Source: Hydractinia symbiolongicarpus
Taxonomy: Eukaryota; Cnidaria; Hydrozoa; Anthoathecata; Hydractiniidae
Assembly (NCBI RefSeq): GCF_029227915.1
Contig: NC_079876.1
Span: 37,989,828-38,053,827, forward strand
Direction: 5' to 3'
Length of the DNA stretch: 64,000 nt
Shown one piece after another: positions 37,601 through 52,321 of the stretch; the stretch's first letter is position 1; every line of letters starts with the position of its first letter. The notes under the pieces were generated by a model. It was given only the letters and a program-made list of their open reading frames with translations, had not been told where the DNA came from and made no database searches. The position numbers and the translations under genes were made by a program.

Positions 37601-40600
37601 CCACAGCGCCCAGTGTAATCGCTGAGTTTCGGCAATCAATTAAAATTAAGAAGAATGTTATTTCTTGGAGTCCAATTGTCTCACTTTCACATTTATAGTG
37701 TCACAGTCCATAATCGGTTCAATTAAGTCCCACAGTCAATCATTTCGCTGTTAAAAGCGATGCAACCTAGTAATATGAGAAAAATATCGCTAAATACATG
37801 TTGGTACGAATATGTGACGCAATAGTTGTAACTGTAGCAGATTGATACCGTTAGAAGATCAATAAAATGTAGTTTTTGAAACTGTCGCTATTCCTTCAGC
37901 GCGCGCTAATGGCTAGGATTGGTCCCAGAGCAAAAAATGACTTTTTTATCTTTATTTTTAATTGAAACGCTACCACAGCGCCCAGTCTAATGGCGAAATT
38001 CCGGCAATCATGTCAAGAAGAATGTTATTTCTTGGAGTCCAATTTTCTCATTTATCACATTGATCAGGTCACAGTCCAAAGTTAGTTTAATTAAGTCCCA
38101 CAGTCAATCGTTTCACTTTTAAAAGCGATGCAACCTAGTAATATTGAAATAATATCGCTAAATACAAGTTGGTACGAATATGTGATCCAACCGTTGTAAC
38201 TCAAACCGACTGACACCGTTAGAAAGTCAATGAAATGTAGTTTTTGAAACTGTCGCTATTTCTTCAGCGCGCGATAACGGCTAAGATTGGCCCCACAGTA
38301 AAGAATGACTTATTTATCTAAATTCTTAAATGAAGCGCTACCACAGCGCCCAGTGTAATCGCTGAATTCCGGCAATAATGTCAAATTAAAAAGAATGTTA
38401 TTTCTTGGAGTCCACTTGTCTCACTTATAACATTTATAACGTCACAGACCAAAATCAGTTAAATTTAGTGTCACAGTCAATCGTTTCGCTGTTAAAAGCG
38501 ATGCAACCTAGTAATATGAGAAAAATTTCGCTAAATACATGTTGGTGCGAATATATGACCCAACCGTTGTAACTCAAACGGACTGAAACCGTTAGAAAGT
38601 CAATGAAATGTAGTTTTTGAAACTGTCGCTGTTTCTTCAGCGCGCAATAACGGCTAGGATTGGTCCCACAGTAAAAAAATGACTTTCTTATCTTAATTCT
38701 TAATTGAAGCGCTACCACAGGGCCCAGTGTAATCGCTGAGTTTCGGCAATCAATTCAAATTGAGAAGAATGATATTTCTTGGAGTCCAATTGTCTCACTT
38801 TCACATTTATAGTGTCACAGTCCATAATCGGATCAATTAAGTCCCACAGTCAATCGTTTCGCTGTTAATAGCCATATAACCTAGTAATACCTGAAAAATA
38901 TAAAAAAAACATGTTAGTACGAATGTGTGACTCAACCGTTGTAACTCAAACGGATTGACACTGTTAGAAAGTCAATGAAATGTAGTTTTTGAAACTGTCG
39001 CTATTTCTTCAGGGCGCGTCAACGGCTAGGATTGGTCCCACAGTAAAGAATGACTTATTTATTTAAATTGTTAAATGAAGCGCTACCACAGCGCCCAGTG
39101 TAACCGCTGAGTTCCGGCAATCACGCCAAATTAAGAAGAATGTTTTTTCTTGGAGTCCAATTGTCTCATTTATCACATTTATCAGATCACAGTCCAAAGT
39201 TAGTTTAACTAATCCCACAGTCAATCGTTTCATTGTTAAAAGCGATGCAGCCTAGTAATGTCAGAAAAACATCGCTAAATACATGTTGGTACGAATATAT
39301 GACCCAACCGTTGTAACTCAAACGGACTGACACCTTTAGAAAGTCAGAGAAATGTAGTTTTTGAAATTGTCGCTATTTCTTCAGCGCGCCGGCTAGGAAT
39401 GGTCCCACAGTAAAAAAATGATTTTTTTATCTTAATTCTTAAATGAAACGCTACCACAGCGCCCAGTGTAATCGCTGAGTTTCGGCAATCATGTCAAATT
39501 AAGAAGAATGTTATTTCTTGGAGTCCACTTGTCTCACTTATAACATTTATAACGTCACAGACCAAAATCAGTTACATTTAGTCTCACAGTCAATCGTTTC
39601 ACTGTTAAAAGCGATGCAACCTAGTAATATGAAAAAAATATCGCTAAATACATGTTGGTACGAATATGTGACGCAATAGTTGTAACTGTAGCAGATTGAT
39701 ACCGTTAGAAGATCAATAAAATGTAGTTTTTGAAACTGTCGCTATTCCTTCAGCGCGCGCTAATGGCTAGGATTGGTCCCACAGCAAAAAATGACTTTTT
39801 TATCTTTATTTTTAATTGAAACGCTACCACAGCGCCCAGTGTAATGGCTAAATTCCGGCAATCATGTCAAGAAGAATGTTATTTCTTAGAGTCCAATTTT
39901 CTCATTTATCACATTGATCAGGTCACAGTCCAAAGTTAGTTTAATTAAGTCCCACAGTCAATCGTTTTACTTTTAAAAGCGATGCAACCTAGTAATATCA
40001 GATAAATATCGCTAACTACATGTTGGTACGAAAATGTGACCCAGCCGTTGAAGCTCAAACGGAATGACACCGTTAGAAAGTCAGTGAAATGCAGTATTTA
40101 AAACTGTCTCTATTTCTTCGGCGCGCGCTGACGCCTAGGATTGGTCCCACAGTAAAAAATGACTTTTTTATCTTAATTTTTAATTGAAGCGCTACCACAG
40201 CGCCCAGTGTAATTTCTAATTTCCGGCAATCATGTCAAATTAAGAAGAATGTTATTTCTTGGAGTCCAATTGTCTTATTTATCACATTTATCAGGTCACG
40301 GTCCAAAGTTAGTTTAATTAAGTCCCACAGTCAATCGGTTCACTTTTAAAAGCGAAGCAACCTAGTAATATCAGATAAATATCGCTAACTACATGTTGGT
40401 ACGAAAATGTGACACAGCCGTTGCAACTCAAACGGACTGACACCGTTACAAAGTCAATGAAATGTAGTTTTTGAAACTATCGCTATTTCTTCAGTGCGCG
40501 ATAACGGATAGGATTGATCCCACAGTAAAGAATGACTTATTTATCTAAATTCTTAAATGAAGCGCTACCACAGCGCCCAGTGTAATCTTTGAGTTCCGCC

Positions 40601-43600
40601 AATCACGTCAAATTAAGAAGAATGTTATTTCTTGGAGTCCAATTGTCTCACTTTCACATTTATCGGGTCACAGTCCATAATCAGTTCAATTAAGTCCCAC
40701 AGTCAATCGTTTCGCTGTTGAAAGCCATACAACCTAGTAATACCTGAAAAATGTCAAAAATACATGTTGGTACGAATATGTGACTCAACTGTTGTAACTC
40801 AAACGGATTGATACTGTTAGAAAGTCAATGAAATGTAGTTTTTGAAACTGTCGCTATTTCTTCAGCGCGCGATAACGGCTAGGATTGGTCCCACAGTAAA
40901 AAATGACTTATTTATCTAAATTCTTAAATGAAGCGCTACCACAGCGCCAAGTGTAATCGCTGAGTTCCGGCAACCATGTCAAGTTGAAAAGAATGTTATT
41001 TCTTGGAGTCCACTTGTCTTACTTATAACATTTATCAGGTCACAGCCCAAAGTTAGTTCAACTAATCCCACAGTCAATCGTTTCATTGTTAAAAGCGATG
41101 CAGCCTAGTAATATCAGAAAAATATCGCTAAATACATGTTGGTACGAAAATATGATCCCACCGTCGTAACTCAAACGGACTGACACCGTTAGAAAGTCAG
41201 TGAAATGTAGTTTTTGAAACTGTTGCTATTTCTTCAGCGCGCGATAACAGCTAGGATTGGTCCCACAGTAAAAAATGACTTTTTCATCTTAATTCTTAAA
41301 TGAAGCGCTACCACAGCGCCCATTGTAATCGCTGAGTTTCGGCAATCAATTAAAATTAAGAAGAATGTTATTTCTTGGAGTCCAATTGTCTCACTTTCTC
41401 ATTTATAGTGTCACAGTCCATAATCGGTTCAAATAAGTCCCACAGTCAATCATTTCGCTGTTAAAAGCGATGCAACCTAGTAATATGAGAAAAATATCGC
41501 TAAATACATGTTGGTACGAATATGTGACGCAATAGTTGTAACTGAAGCGGATTGATACCGTTAGAAAATCAATAAATTGTAGTTTTTGAAACTGTCGCTA
41601 TTTCTTCAGCGCGCGCTAATGGCTAGGATTGGTCCCACAGCAAAAGAATGACTTTTTTATCTTTATTTTTAATTGAAACGCTACCACAGCGCCCAGTGTA
41701 ATGGCTAAATTCCGGCAATCATGTCAAGAAGAATGTTATTTCTTGGAGTCCAATTTTCTCATTTATCACATTGATCAGGTCACGGTCCACAGTTAGTTCA
41801 ATTAAGTCCCACAGTCAATCGTTTCATTGTTAAAGACGATGCAACCTAGTAATATTGAAAAAATATCGCTAAATTCAAGTTGGTACGAATATGTGATCCA
41901 ACCGTTGTAACTCAAACCGACTGACACAGTTAGAAAGTCAATGAAATGTACTTTTTGAAACTGTCGCTATTTCTTCAGCGCGCGATAACAGCTAGGATTG
42001 GTCGCACAGTAAAAAATGGTTTATTTATCTAAATTCTTAAATGAAGCGCTACCACAGCGCCCAGTGTAATCGCTCAGTTCCGGCAATCATGTCAAGTTAA
42101 AAAGAATGTTATTTCTTGGAGTCCACTTGTCTCACTTATAACATTTATAAGGTCACAGACCAAAATCAGTTCAATTTAGTCCCACAGTCAATCGTTTCAC
42201 TGTTAAAAGCGATGCAACCTAGTAATATGAGAAAAATATCGCTAAATACATGTTGGTGCGAATATATGACCCAACCGTTGTAACTCAAACGGACTGACAC
42301 CGTTAGAAAGTCAATGAAATGTAGTTTTCGAAACTGTCGCTGTTTCTTCAGCGCGCAATAACGGCTAGGATTGGTCCCACAGTAAAAAAATGACTTTCTT
42401 ATCTTAATTCTTAAATGAAGCGCTACCACAGCGCCCAGTGTAATCGCTGAGTTTCGGCAATCAATTCAAATTGAGAAGATTGTTATTTCTTGGAGTCCAA
42501 TTGTCTCACTTTCACATTTATAGTGTCACAGTCCATAATCGGATCAATTAAGTCCCACAGTCAATCGTTTCGCTGTTAAAAGCCATACAACCTAGTGATA
42601 CCTGAAAAATATCAAAAAATACATGTTGGTACGAATATGTGACTCAACCGTTGTAACTCAAACGGATTGACACTGTTAGAAAGTCAATGAAATGTAGTTT
42701 TTGAAACTGTCGCTATTTCTTCAGGGCGGGTCAACGGCTAGGATTGGTCCCACAGTAAAAAATGACTTATTTATTTAAATTTTTAAATGAAGCGCTACCA
42801 CAGCGCCCAGTGAAATCGCTGAGTTTCGGCAATCAATTCAAATTAAGAAGAATGTTATTTCTTGGAGTCCAATTGTCTCATTTTCACATTTATGGGGCAC
42901 AGTCCATAATCAGTTCAATTAAGTCCCACAGTCAATCGTTTCGCTGTTAAAAGCCATACAACCTAGTGATACCTGAAAAATATCAAAAAATACATGTTGG
43001 TACGAATATGTGACTCAACTGTTGTAACTCAAACGGATTGACACTGTTAGAAAGTCAATGAAATGTAGTATCTGAAACTGTCGCTATTTCTTCAGGGCGC
43101 GTCAACGGCTAGGATTGGTCTCACAGTAAAGAATGACTTATTTATTTAAATTCTTAAATGAAGCGCTACCACAGCGCCCAGTGTAACCGCTGAGTTCCGG
43201 CAATCACGCCAAATTAGGAAGAATGTTTTTTCTTGGAGTCCAATTGTCTCATTTATCACATTTATCAGATCACAGTCCAAAGTTAGTTTAACTAATCCCA
43301 CAGTCAATCGTTTCATTGTTAAAAGCAATGCAGCCTAGTAATGTCAGAAAAACATCGCTAAATACATGTTGGTACGAATATATGACCCAACCGTTGTAAC
43401 TCAAACGGACTGACACCTTTAGAAAGTCAGTGAAATGTAGTTTTTGAAATTGTCGCTATTTCTTCAGCGCGCGATAATGGCTAGGAATGGTCCCACAGTA
43501 AAAAAATGACTTTTTTATCTTAATTCTTAAATGAAACGCTACCACAGCGCCCAGTGTAATCGCTGAGTTTCGGCAATCATGTCAAATTAAGAAGAATGTT

Positions 43601-46453
43601 ATTTCTTGGAGTCCACTTGTCTCACTTATAACATTTATAACGTCACAGACCAAAATCAGTTACATTTAGTCTCACAGTCAATCGTTTCACTGTTAAAAGC
43701 GATGCAACCTAGTAATATGAAAAAAATATCGATAAATACATGTTGGTACGAATATGTGTCGCAATAGTTGTAACTGTAGCAGATTGATACCGTTAGAAGA
43801 TCAATAAAATGTAGTTTTTGAAACTGTTGCTATTCCTTCAGCGCGCGCTAATGGCTAGGATTGGTCCCACAGCAAAAAATAACTTTTTTATCTTTATTTT
43901 TAATTGAAACGCTACCACAGCGCCCAGTGTAATGGCTAAATCCCGGCAATCATGTCAAGAAGAATGTTATTTCTTGGAGTCCAATTTTCTCATTTATCAC
44001 ATTGATCAGGTCACAGTCCAAAGTTAGTTTAATTAAGTCCCACAGTCAATCGTTTCGCTGTTGAAAGCCATACAACCTAGTAATACTTGAAAAATATCAA
44101 AAATACATGTTGGTACGAATATGTGACTCAACTGTTGTAACTCAACCGGATTGATACTGTTAGAAAGTCAATGAAATGTAGTTTTTGAAACTGTCGCTAT
44201 TTCTTCAGCGTGCGATAACAGCTAGGATTGGTGCCACAGTAAAAAATGGCTTATTTATCTTAATTTATAATTGAAGCGCTACCACAGCGCCCAGTGTAAT
44301 TTTTAATTTCCTGCAATCATGTCAAATTAAGAAAAATGTTATTTCTTGGAGTCCAATTGTCTTATTTATTACTTTTATCAGGTCACGGTCCAAAGTTAGT
44401 TCAATTAAGTCCCACAGTCAATCGTTTCACTGTTATAAGCGATGCAAACTAGTAATATCAGATAAATATCGCTAAATACATGTTGGTACGAATATATGAC
44501 CCAACCGTCGTAACTCAAACGGACTGACACCGTTAGAAAGTCAGTGAAATGTAGTTTTTGAAATTGTCGCTATTTCTTCAGCGCGCGATAACGGCTAGGA
44601 TTGGTCCCACAGTAAAGAATGACTTATTTATCTAAATTCTTAAATGAAGCGCTACCACAGCGCCCAGTGTAATCGCTGAGTTTCGGCAATAATGTCAAAT
44701 TAAAAAGAATGTTATTTCTTGGAGTCCACTTGTCTCACTTATAACATTTATAACGTCACAGACCAAAATCAGTTAAATTTAGTCTCACAGTCAATCGTTT
44801 CGCTGTTGAAAGCCATACAACCTAGTAATACTTGAAAAATATCAAAAATACATGTTGGTACGAATATGTGACTCAACTGTTGTAACTCAACCGGATTGAT
44901 ACTGTTAGAAAGTCAATGAAATGTAGTTTTTGAAACTGTCGCTATTTCTTCAGCGCGCGACAACGGCTAGGATTGGTCCCACAGTAAAGAATGACTTATT
45001 TATTTAAATTCTTAAATGAAGCGCTACCACAGCGCCCAGTGTAACCGCTGAGTTCCGGCAATCACGCCAAATTAAGAAGAGTGTTTTTTCTTGGAGTCCA
45101 ATTGTCTCATTTATCACATTTATCAGGTCACAGTCCAAAGTTAGTTTAACTAATCCCACAGTCAATCGTTTCATTGTTAAAAGCGATGCAGCCTAGTAAT
45201 ATCAGAAAAATATCGCTAAATACATGTTGGTACGAATATATGACCCAACCGTTGTAACTCAAACGGACTGACACCTTTAGAAAGTCAGTGAAATGTTGTT
45301 TTTGAAATTGTCGCTATTTCTTCAGCGTGCGATAACGGCTAGGATTGCCCGCCCCAGTAAAGAATGACTTATTTATCTAAATTCTTAAATGAAGCGCTAC
45401 CACAGCGCCCAGTGAAATCGCTGAGTTTCGGCAATCAATTCAAATTAAGAAGAATGTTATTTCTTGGAGTCCAATTGTCTCACTTTCACATTTATAGTGT
45501 CACAGTCCATAATCGGTTCAGTTAAGTCCCACAGTCAATCGTTTCGCTGTTAAAAGCCATACAAACTAGTAATACCTGAAAAATATCAAAAAAAACATGT
45601 TAGTACGAATATGTGACTCAACCGTTGTAACTCAAACGGATTGACACTGTTAGAAAGTCAATGAAATGTAGTTTTTGAAACTGTCGCTATTTTTTCAGGG
45701 CGCGTCAACGGCTAGGATTGATCCCACAGTAAAGAATGACTTATTTATTTAAATTCTTAAATGAAGCGCTACCACAGCGCCCAGTGTAACCGCTGAGTTC
45801 CGGCAATCACGCCAAATTAAGAAGAATGTTTTTTCTTGGAGTCCAATTGTCTCATTTATCACATTTATCAGATCACAGACGAAAATCAGTTCAATTTAGT
45901 CCCACAGTCAATCGTTTCACTGTTAAAGGCGATGCAACCTAGTAGTATCAGATAAATATCGCTAAATACATGTTGGTACGAATATATGACCCAACCGTTG
46001 TAACTCAAACGGACTGACAACGTTAGAAAGTCAGTGAAATGTAGTTTTTGAAGTTGTCGTTATTTCTTCAGCGCGCGCTAATGGCTAGGATTGGTCCCAC
46101 AGCAAAAAAATGACTTTTTTATCTTTATTTTTAATTGAAACGCTACCACAGCGCCCAGTGTAATGGCTAAATTCCGGCAATCATGTCAAGAAGAATGTTA
46201 TTTTTTGGAGTCCAATTTTCTCATTTATCACATTGATCAGGTCACAGTCCAAAGTTAGTTTAATTAAGTCCCACAGTCAATCGTTTCACTTTTAAAAGCG
46301 ATGCAACCTAGTAATATCAGATAAATATCGTTAACTACATGTTGGTACGAAAATGTGACCCAGCCGTTGAAACTCAAACGGAATGACACCGTTAGAAAGT
46401 CAGTGAAATGTAGTATTTGAAACTGTCTCTATTTCTTCGGAGTGCGCTGACGC
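28639..46453 (+). repeat. 17.8-kb satellite segment, duplication copy B
   Basis: Second copy of 10827-28638, in direct tandem with it. It starts at CTAGGATTGGCCCC (28639) and ends at GTGCGCTGACGC (46453), after which the sequence departs from copy A (TGGTCAAACAG instead of TGGCCCCACAG). By eye the two copies match at well over 99 percent over long stretches, against much lower identity between neighbouring monomers, so the duplication is recent. Copy-specific differences exist, for example GGAGTGCAATTG near 30998, TTGGTAAGAAT near 31503, and one added T near 30530. No genes were found. Confidence 0.9.
33480..34225 (+). repeat. Two-monomer segment present in copy B, absent in copy A
   Basis: The offset between copies is 17813 at TGTCGCTCTTTC (15608/33421) and 18558 at TACCTTAATTC (15673/34231). 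Copy B therefore carries about 745 bp, two monomers, that copy A lacks. The junction in A lies in the shared GGTCCCACAGTAAAAAAATG run. Together with the opposite indel at 20322-21065 it leaves the two copies nearly equal in total length. Confidence 0.8.
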
Positions 46454-48669
46454 CTAGGATTGGTCAAACAGTAAAAAATGACTTTTTTATCTTAATTTTT
46501 AATTGAAGCGCTACCACAGCGCCCAGTGTAATTTCTAATTTCCGGCAATCATGTCAAATTAAGAAGAATGTTATTTCTTGGAGTCCAATTTTCTCATTTA
46601 TGACATCGATCAGGTCACAGTCCAAAGTTAGTTCAATTAAGTCCCACAGTCAATCGTTTCATTGTTAAAGGCGATGCAACCTAGTAATATCGGAAAAATA
46701 CCGCTAAATACATGTTGGTACGAATATGTGATCCAACTGTTGTAACTCAAACGGACTGACACCGTTAGAAAGTCAATGAAATGTAGTTTTGAAACTGTCG
46801 CTATTTCTTCAGCGCGCGACAACGGCTAGGATTGGTCCCACAGTAAAGAATGACTTATTTATCTAAATTCTTAAATGAAGCGCTACCACAGCGCCCAGTG
46901 TAATCGCTGATTTCCGGCAATAATGTCAAATTAAAAAGAATGTTATTTCTTGGAGTCCACTTGTCTCACTTATAACCTTTATAACGTCACAGATTAAAAT
47001 CAGTTACATTTAGTCTCACAGTCAATCGTTTCACTGTTAAAAGCGATGCAACCTAGTAATATGAGAAAAATATCGCTAAATACATGTTGGTACGAATATG
47101 TGTCGCAATAGTTGTAACTGTAGCAGATTGATACCGTTAGAAGATCAATAAAATGTAGTTTTTGAAACTGTCGCTATTCCTTCAGCGCACGCTAATGGCT
47201 AGGATTGGTCCCACAGCAAAAAAATGACTTTTTTATCTTTATTTTTAATTGAAACGCTACCACAGCGCCCAGTGTAATGGCTAAATTCCGGCAATCATGT
47301 CAAGAAGAATGTTATTACTTGGAGTCCAATTTTCTCATTTATGACATCGATCAGGTCACAGTCCAAAGTTAGTTCAATTAAGTCCCACAGTCAATCGTTT
47401 CACTGTTAAAAGCGATGCAACCTAGTAATATCAGATAGATATCGCTAAATACATGTTGATGCGAATATGTGACCAAACCGTTGAAACTCAAACGGACTGA
47501 CACCGTTAGAAAGTCAGTGAAATGTAGTATTTGAAACTGTCTCTATTTCTTCAGCGCGCGCTAATGGCTAGGATTGGTCCTACAGTGAAAAATGACTTAT
47601 TTATCTAAATTCTTAAATGAAACGCTAACACAGCGCCCAGTATAATCGCTGAGTTCCGGCAATCATGTCAAGTTAAACAGAATGATATTTCCTGGAGTCC
47701 ACATGTCCCACTTATAACATTTAGAAGGTCCCACACTAAGATCAGTTCAATTTAGTTCCACAGTCATTCATTTCACTGTAAAAAGCGATGCAACCTAGTA
47801 ATATGAGAAAAATATTGCTAAGTACATGTTGGTACGAATATGTGACCCAACCGTTGAAACTCAAACGGACTGACGCCGTTAGAAAGTCAATGAAATGTAG
47901 TTTTGGAAACTGTTGCTATTTCTTGAGCGCGCTATAACGGCTAGGATTGGTCACACAGTAAAAAAATGACTTTCTTATGTCAATTCTTAAATGAAGCGCT
48001 ACCACAGCGTCCAGTGTAATCGCTGAGTTTCGGCAATCATGTCAAATTAAGAAGAATGTTATTTTTTGGAGTCCAATTGTCTCACTTTCACATTTATAGG
48101 GTCACAGTCCATAATCAGTTCAATTAAGTCCCACAGTCAATCACTTCGCTGTTAAAAGCCATACAACCTAGTAATACCTGAAAAATATCAAAGAATACAT
48201 GTTGGTACGAATATGTGACTCAACCGTTGTAACTCAAACGGATTAATACTGTTAGAAAGTCAATAAAATGTACTTTTTGAAACTGTTACTATTTCTTGAG
48301 CGCGCTATAACGGCTAGGATTGGTCACGCAGTAAAAAAATGACTTTCTGATGTTAATTCTTAAATGAAGCGCTACCACAGCGTCCAGTGTAATCGCTGAT
48401 TTCCAGCAATCATGTCAAATTAAAAAGAATGTTATTTGTTGGAGTCCAATTGTCTCACTTTCACATTTATAGGGTCACAGTTCATAGTCAGTTCAATTAA
48501 GTCCCACAGTCAATCATTTCGCTGTTAAAAGCCATACAACCTAGTAATACCTGAAAAATATCAAGGAGACATGTTGGTACGAATATGTGACTCAACCGTT
48601 GTAACTCAAACGAATTAACATTGTTAGAAAGTCAATAAAATGTAGTTTTGGAAACTGTCGCTATTTCTT

Positions 48670-51600
48670 CAGCGCGTGATAACGGCTAGGATTGCTCCCA
48701 CAGTAAAAAATGACTTATTAATCTAAAATCTTAAATGAAGCGCTACAACAGAGCCCAGTGTAATCGTTGAGTTCCGCCAATCACGTCAAATTAAGAAGAA
48801 CGTTACTTCTTGGAGTCCAACTGTCTCACTTTTACATTTATAGGGTCACAGTCCATAATCAGTTCAATTAAGTCCCACAGTCAATTATTTCGCTGTTGAA
48901 AGCCATACAACCTAGTATTACCTGAAAAATATCAAAAAATACATGTTGGTACGAATATGTGACTCAACTGTTGTAACTCAAACGGATTGATATTGTTGGA
49001 AAGTCAATGAAATGTAGTTTTTGAAACTGTCGCCATTTCTTCAGCGCGTGATAACTGCTAGGATTGCTCCCACAGTAAAAAATGACTTATTAATCTAAAT
49101 TTTTAAATGAAGCGCATACCACAGAGCCCAGTGTAATCGTTGAGTTCCGCCAATCACGTCAAATTAAGAAGAATGTTATTTCTTGGAGTCAAATTGTCTC
49201 ACTTTCACATTAATAGGGTCACAGTCCATAATTAGTTCAATTAAGTCCCACAGTCAATTATTTCGCTGTTGAAAGCCATACAACCTAGTATTACCTGAAA
49301 AATATCAAAAAATACATGTTGGTACGAATATGTGACTCAACTGTTGTAACTCAAACGGATTGATATTGTTAGAAAGTCAATGAAATGAAGTTTTTGAAAC
49401 TGTCGCCATTTCTTCAGCGCGTGATAACGGCTAGGATTGCTCCCACAGTAAAAAATGACTTATTAATCTAAATTTTTAAATGAAGCGCATAGCACAGAGC
49501 CCAGTGTAATCGTTGAGTTCCGCCAATCACGTCAAGTTAAGAAGAATGTTATTTCTTGGAGTCCAATTGTCTCACTTTCACATTTATAGGGTCTCAGTCC
49601 ATAATCAGTTCAATTAAGTGCCACAGTCAATCGCTTCACTGTTAAAAGCGATGCAACCTAGTAATAACAGATAAATATCGCTAAATACATGTTGATGCGA
49701 ATATGTGACCAAACCGTTGAAACTCAAACGGACTGACACTGTTAGAAAGTCAGTGAAATGTAGTATTTGAAACTGCCTCTATTTCTTCAGCGCGCGCTAA
49801 TGGCTAGGATTGGTCCCACAGTGAAAAATGACTTATTTATCTAAATTCTTAAATGAAAGGCTACCATAGCACCCAGTGTAATCGCTGCGTTCCGGCAATC
49901 ATGTCAAGTTAAAAAGAATGATATTTCTTGGAGTCCACATGTCTCACTTATAACATTTAGAAGGTCCCACACTAAAATCAGTACAATTTAGTTCCACAGT
50001 CATTCGTTTCACTGTTAAAAGCGATGCAACCTAGTAATATGAGAAATATATTGCTAAATACATGTTGGTACGAATATCTGACCCATCCGTTGAAACTCAA
50101 ACGGACTGACACCGTTAGAAAGTCAATGAAATGTAGTTTTTGAAACTGTCGCTATTTCTTCAGTGCGTGATAACGGCTAGGAAGGCTCCCACAGTAAAAA
50201 ATGACTTATTAATCTAAATTTTTAAATGAAGCGCTACAACAGAGCCCAGTGTAATCGTTGAGTTCCGCCAATCACGTCAAATTAAGAAGAACGTTACTTC
50301 TTGGAGTCCAATTGTCTCACTTTTACATTTATAGGGTCACAGTCCATAATCAGTTCAATTAAGTCCCACAGTCAATTATTTCGCTGTTGAAAGCCATACA
50401 ACCTAGTATTACTTGAAAAATATCAAAAAATACATGTTGGTACGAATATGTGACTCAACTGTTGTAACTCAAACGGATTGATATTGTTAGAAAGTCAATG
50501 AAATGTAGTTTTTGAAACTGTCGCCATTTCTTCAGCGCGTGATAACTGCTACGATTGCTCCCACAGTAAAAAATGACTTATTAATCTAAATTTTTAAAAG
50601 AAGCGCATACCACAGAGCCCAGTGTAATCGTTGAGTTCCGCCAATCACGTCAAATTAAGAAGAATGTTATTTCTTGGAGTCCAATTGTCTCACTTTCACA
50701 TTAATAAGGTCACAGTCCATAATCAGTTCAATTAAGTCCCACAGTCAATTATTTCGCTGTTGAAAGCCATACAACCTAGTATTACCTGAAAAATATCAAA
50801 AAATACATGTTGGTACGAATAAGTGACTCAACTGTTGTAACTCAAACGGATTGATATTGTTAGAAAGTCAATGAAATGAAGTTTTTGAAACTGTCGCCAT
50901 TTCTTCAGCGCGTGATAACGGCTAGGATTGCTCCCACAGTAAAAAATGACTTATTAATCTAAAATCTTAAATGAAGCGCTACAAAAGAGCCCAGTGTAAT
51001 CGTTGAGTTCCGCCAATCACGTCAATTTAAGAAGAACGTTACTTCTTGGAGTCCAACTGTCTCACTTTTACATTTATAGGGTCACAGTCCATAATCAGTT
51101 CAATTAAGTCCCACAGTCAATTATTTCGCTGTTGAAAGCCATACAACCTAGTATTACCTGAAAAATATCAAAAAATACATGTTGGTACGAATATGTGACT
51201 CAACTGTTGTAACTCAAACGGATTGATATTGTTGGAAAGTCAATGAAATGTAGTTTTTGAAACTGTCGCCATTTCTTCAGCGCGTGATAACTGCTAGGAT
51301 TGCTCCCACAGTAAAAAATGACTTATTAATCTAAATTTTTAAATGAAGCGCATACCACAGAGCCCAGTGTAATCGTTGAGTTCCGCCAATCACGTCAAAT
51401 TAAGAAGAATGTTATTTCTTGGGGTCACATTGTCTCACTTTCACATTAATAGGGTCACAGTCCATAATTAGTTCAATTAAGTCCCACAGTCAATTATTTC
51501 GCTGTTGAAAGCCATACAACCTAGTATTACCTGAAAAATATCAAAAAATACATGTTGGTACGAATATGTGACTCAACTGTTGTAACTCAAACGGATTGAT

Positions 51601-52321
51601 ATTGTTAGAAAGTCAATGAAATGAAGTTTTTGAAACTGTCGCCATTTCTTCAGCGCGTGATAACGGCTAGGATTGCTCCCACAGTAAAAAATGACTTATC
51701 AATCTAAATTTTTAAATGAAGCGCATAGCACAGAGCCCAGTGTAATCGTTGAGTTCCGCCAATCACGTCAAATTAAGAAGAATGTTATTTCTTGCAGTCC
51801 AATTGTCTCACTTTCACATTTATAGGGTCTCAGTCCATAATCAGTTCAATTAAGTCCCACAGTCAATCGCTTCACTGTTAAAAGCGATGCAACCTAGTAA
51901 TAACAGATAAATATCGCTAAATACATGTTGATGCGAATATGTGACCAAACCGTTGAAACTCAAATGGACTGACACTGTTAGAAAGTCAGTGAAATGTAGT
52001 ATTTGAAACTGCCTCTATTTCTTCAGCGCGCGCTAATGGCTAGGATTGGTCCCACAGTGAAAAATGACTTATTTATCTAAATTCTTAAATGAAAGGCTAC
52101 CACAGCGCCCAGTGTAATCGCTGCGTTCCGGCAATCATGTCAAGTTAAAAAGAATGATATTTCTTGGAGTCCACATGTCTCACTTATAACATTTAGAAGG
52201 TCCCACACTAAAATCAGTTCAATTTAGTTCCACAGTCATTCGTTTCACTGTTAAAAGCGATGCAACCTGGTAATATGAGAAAAATATTGCTAAATACATG
52301 TTGGTACGAATATGTGACTCA
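48670..52321 (+). repeat. Six-monomer (2236-bp) spaced direct repeat
   Basis: ATCTAAAATC lies at 48721 and 50957, and the GCGCGCTAATGG segment lies at 49785 and 52021; both pairs are 2236 bp apart. The shared stretch runs from about 48,680 to 50,085, matching about 50,916 to 52,321, after which the copies diverge. Within it the monomers with GCGCATACCACAGAGCCC and ACAACAGAGCCC alternate in the same order. Confidence 0.7.
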
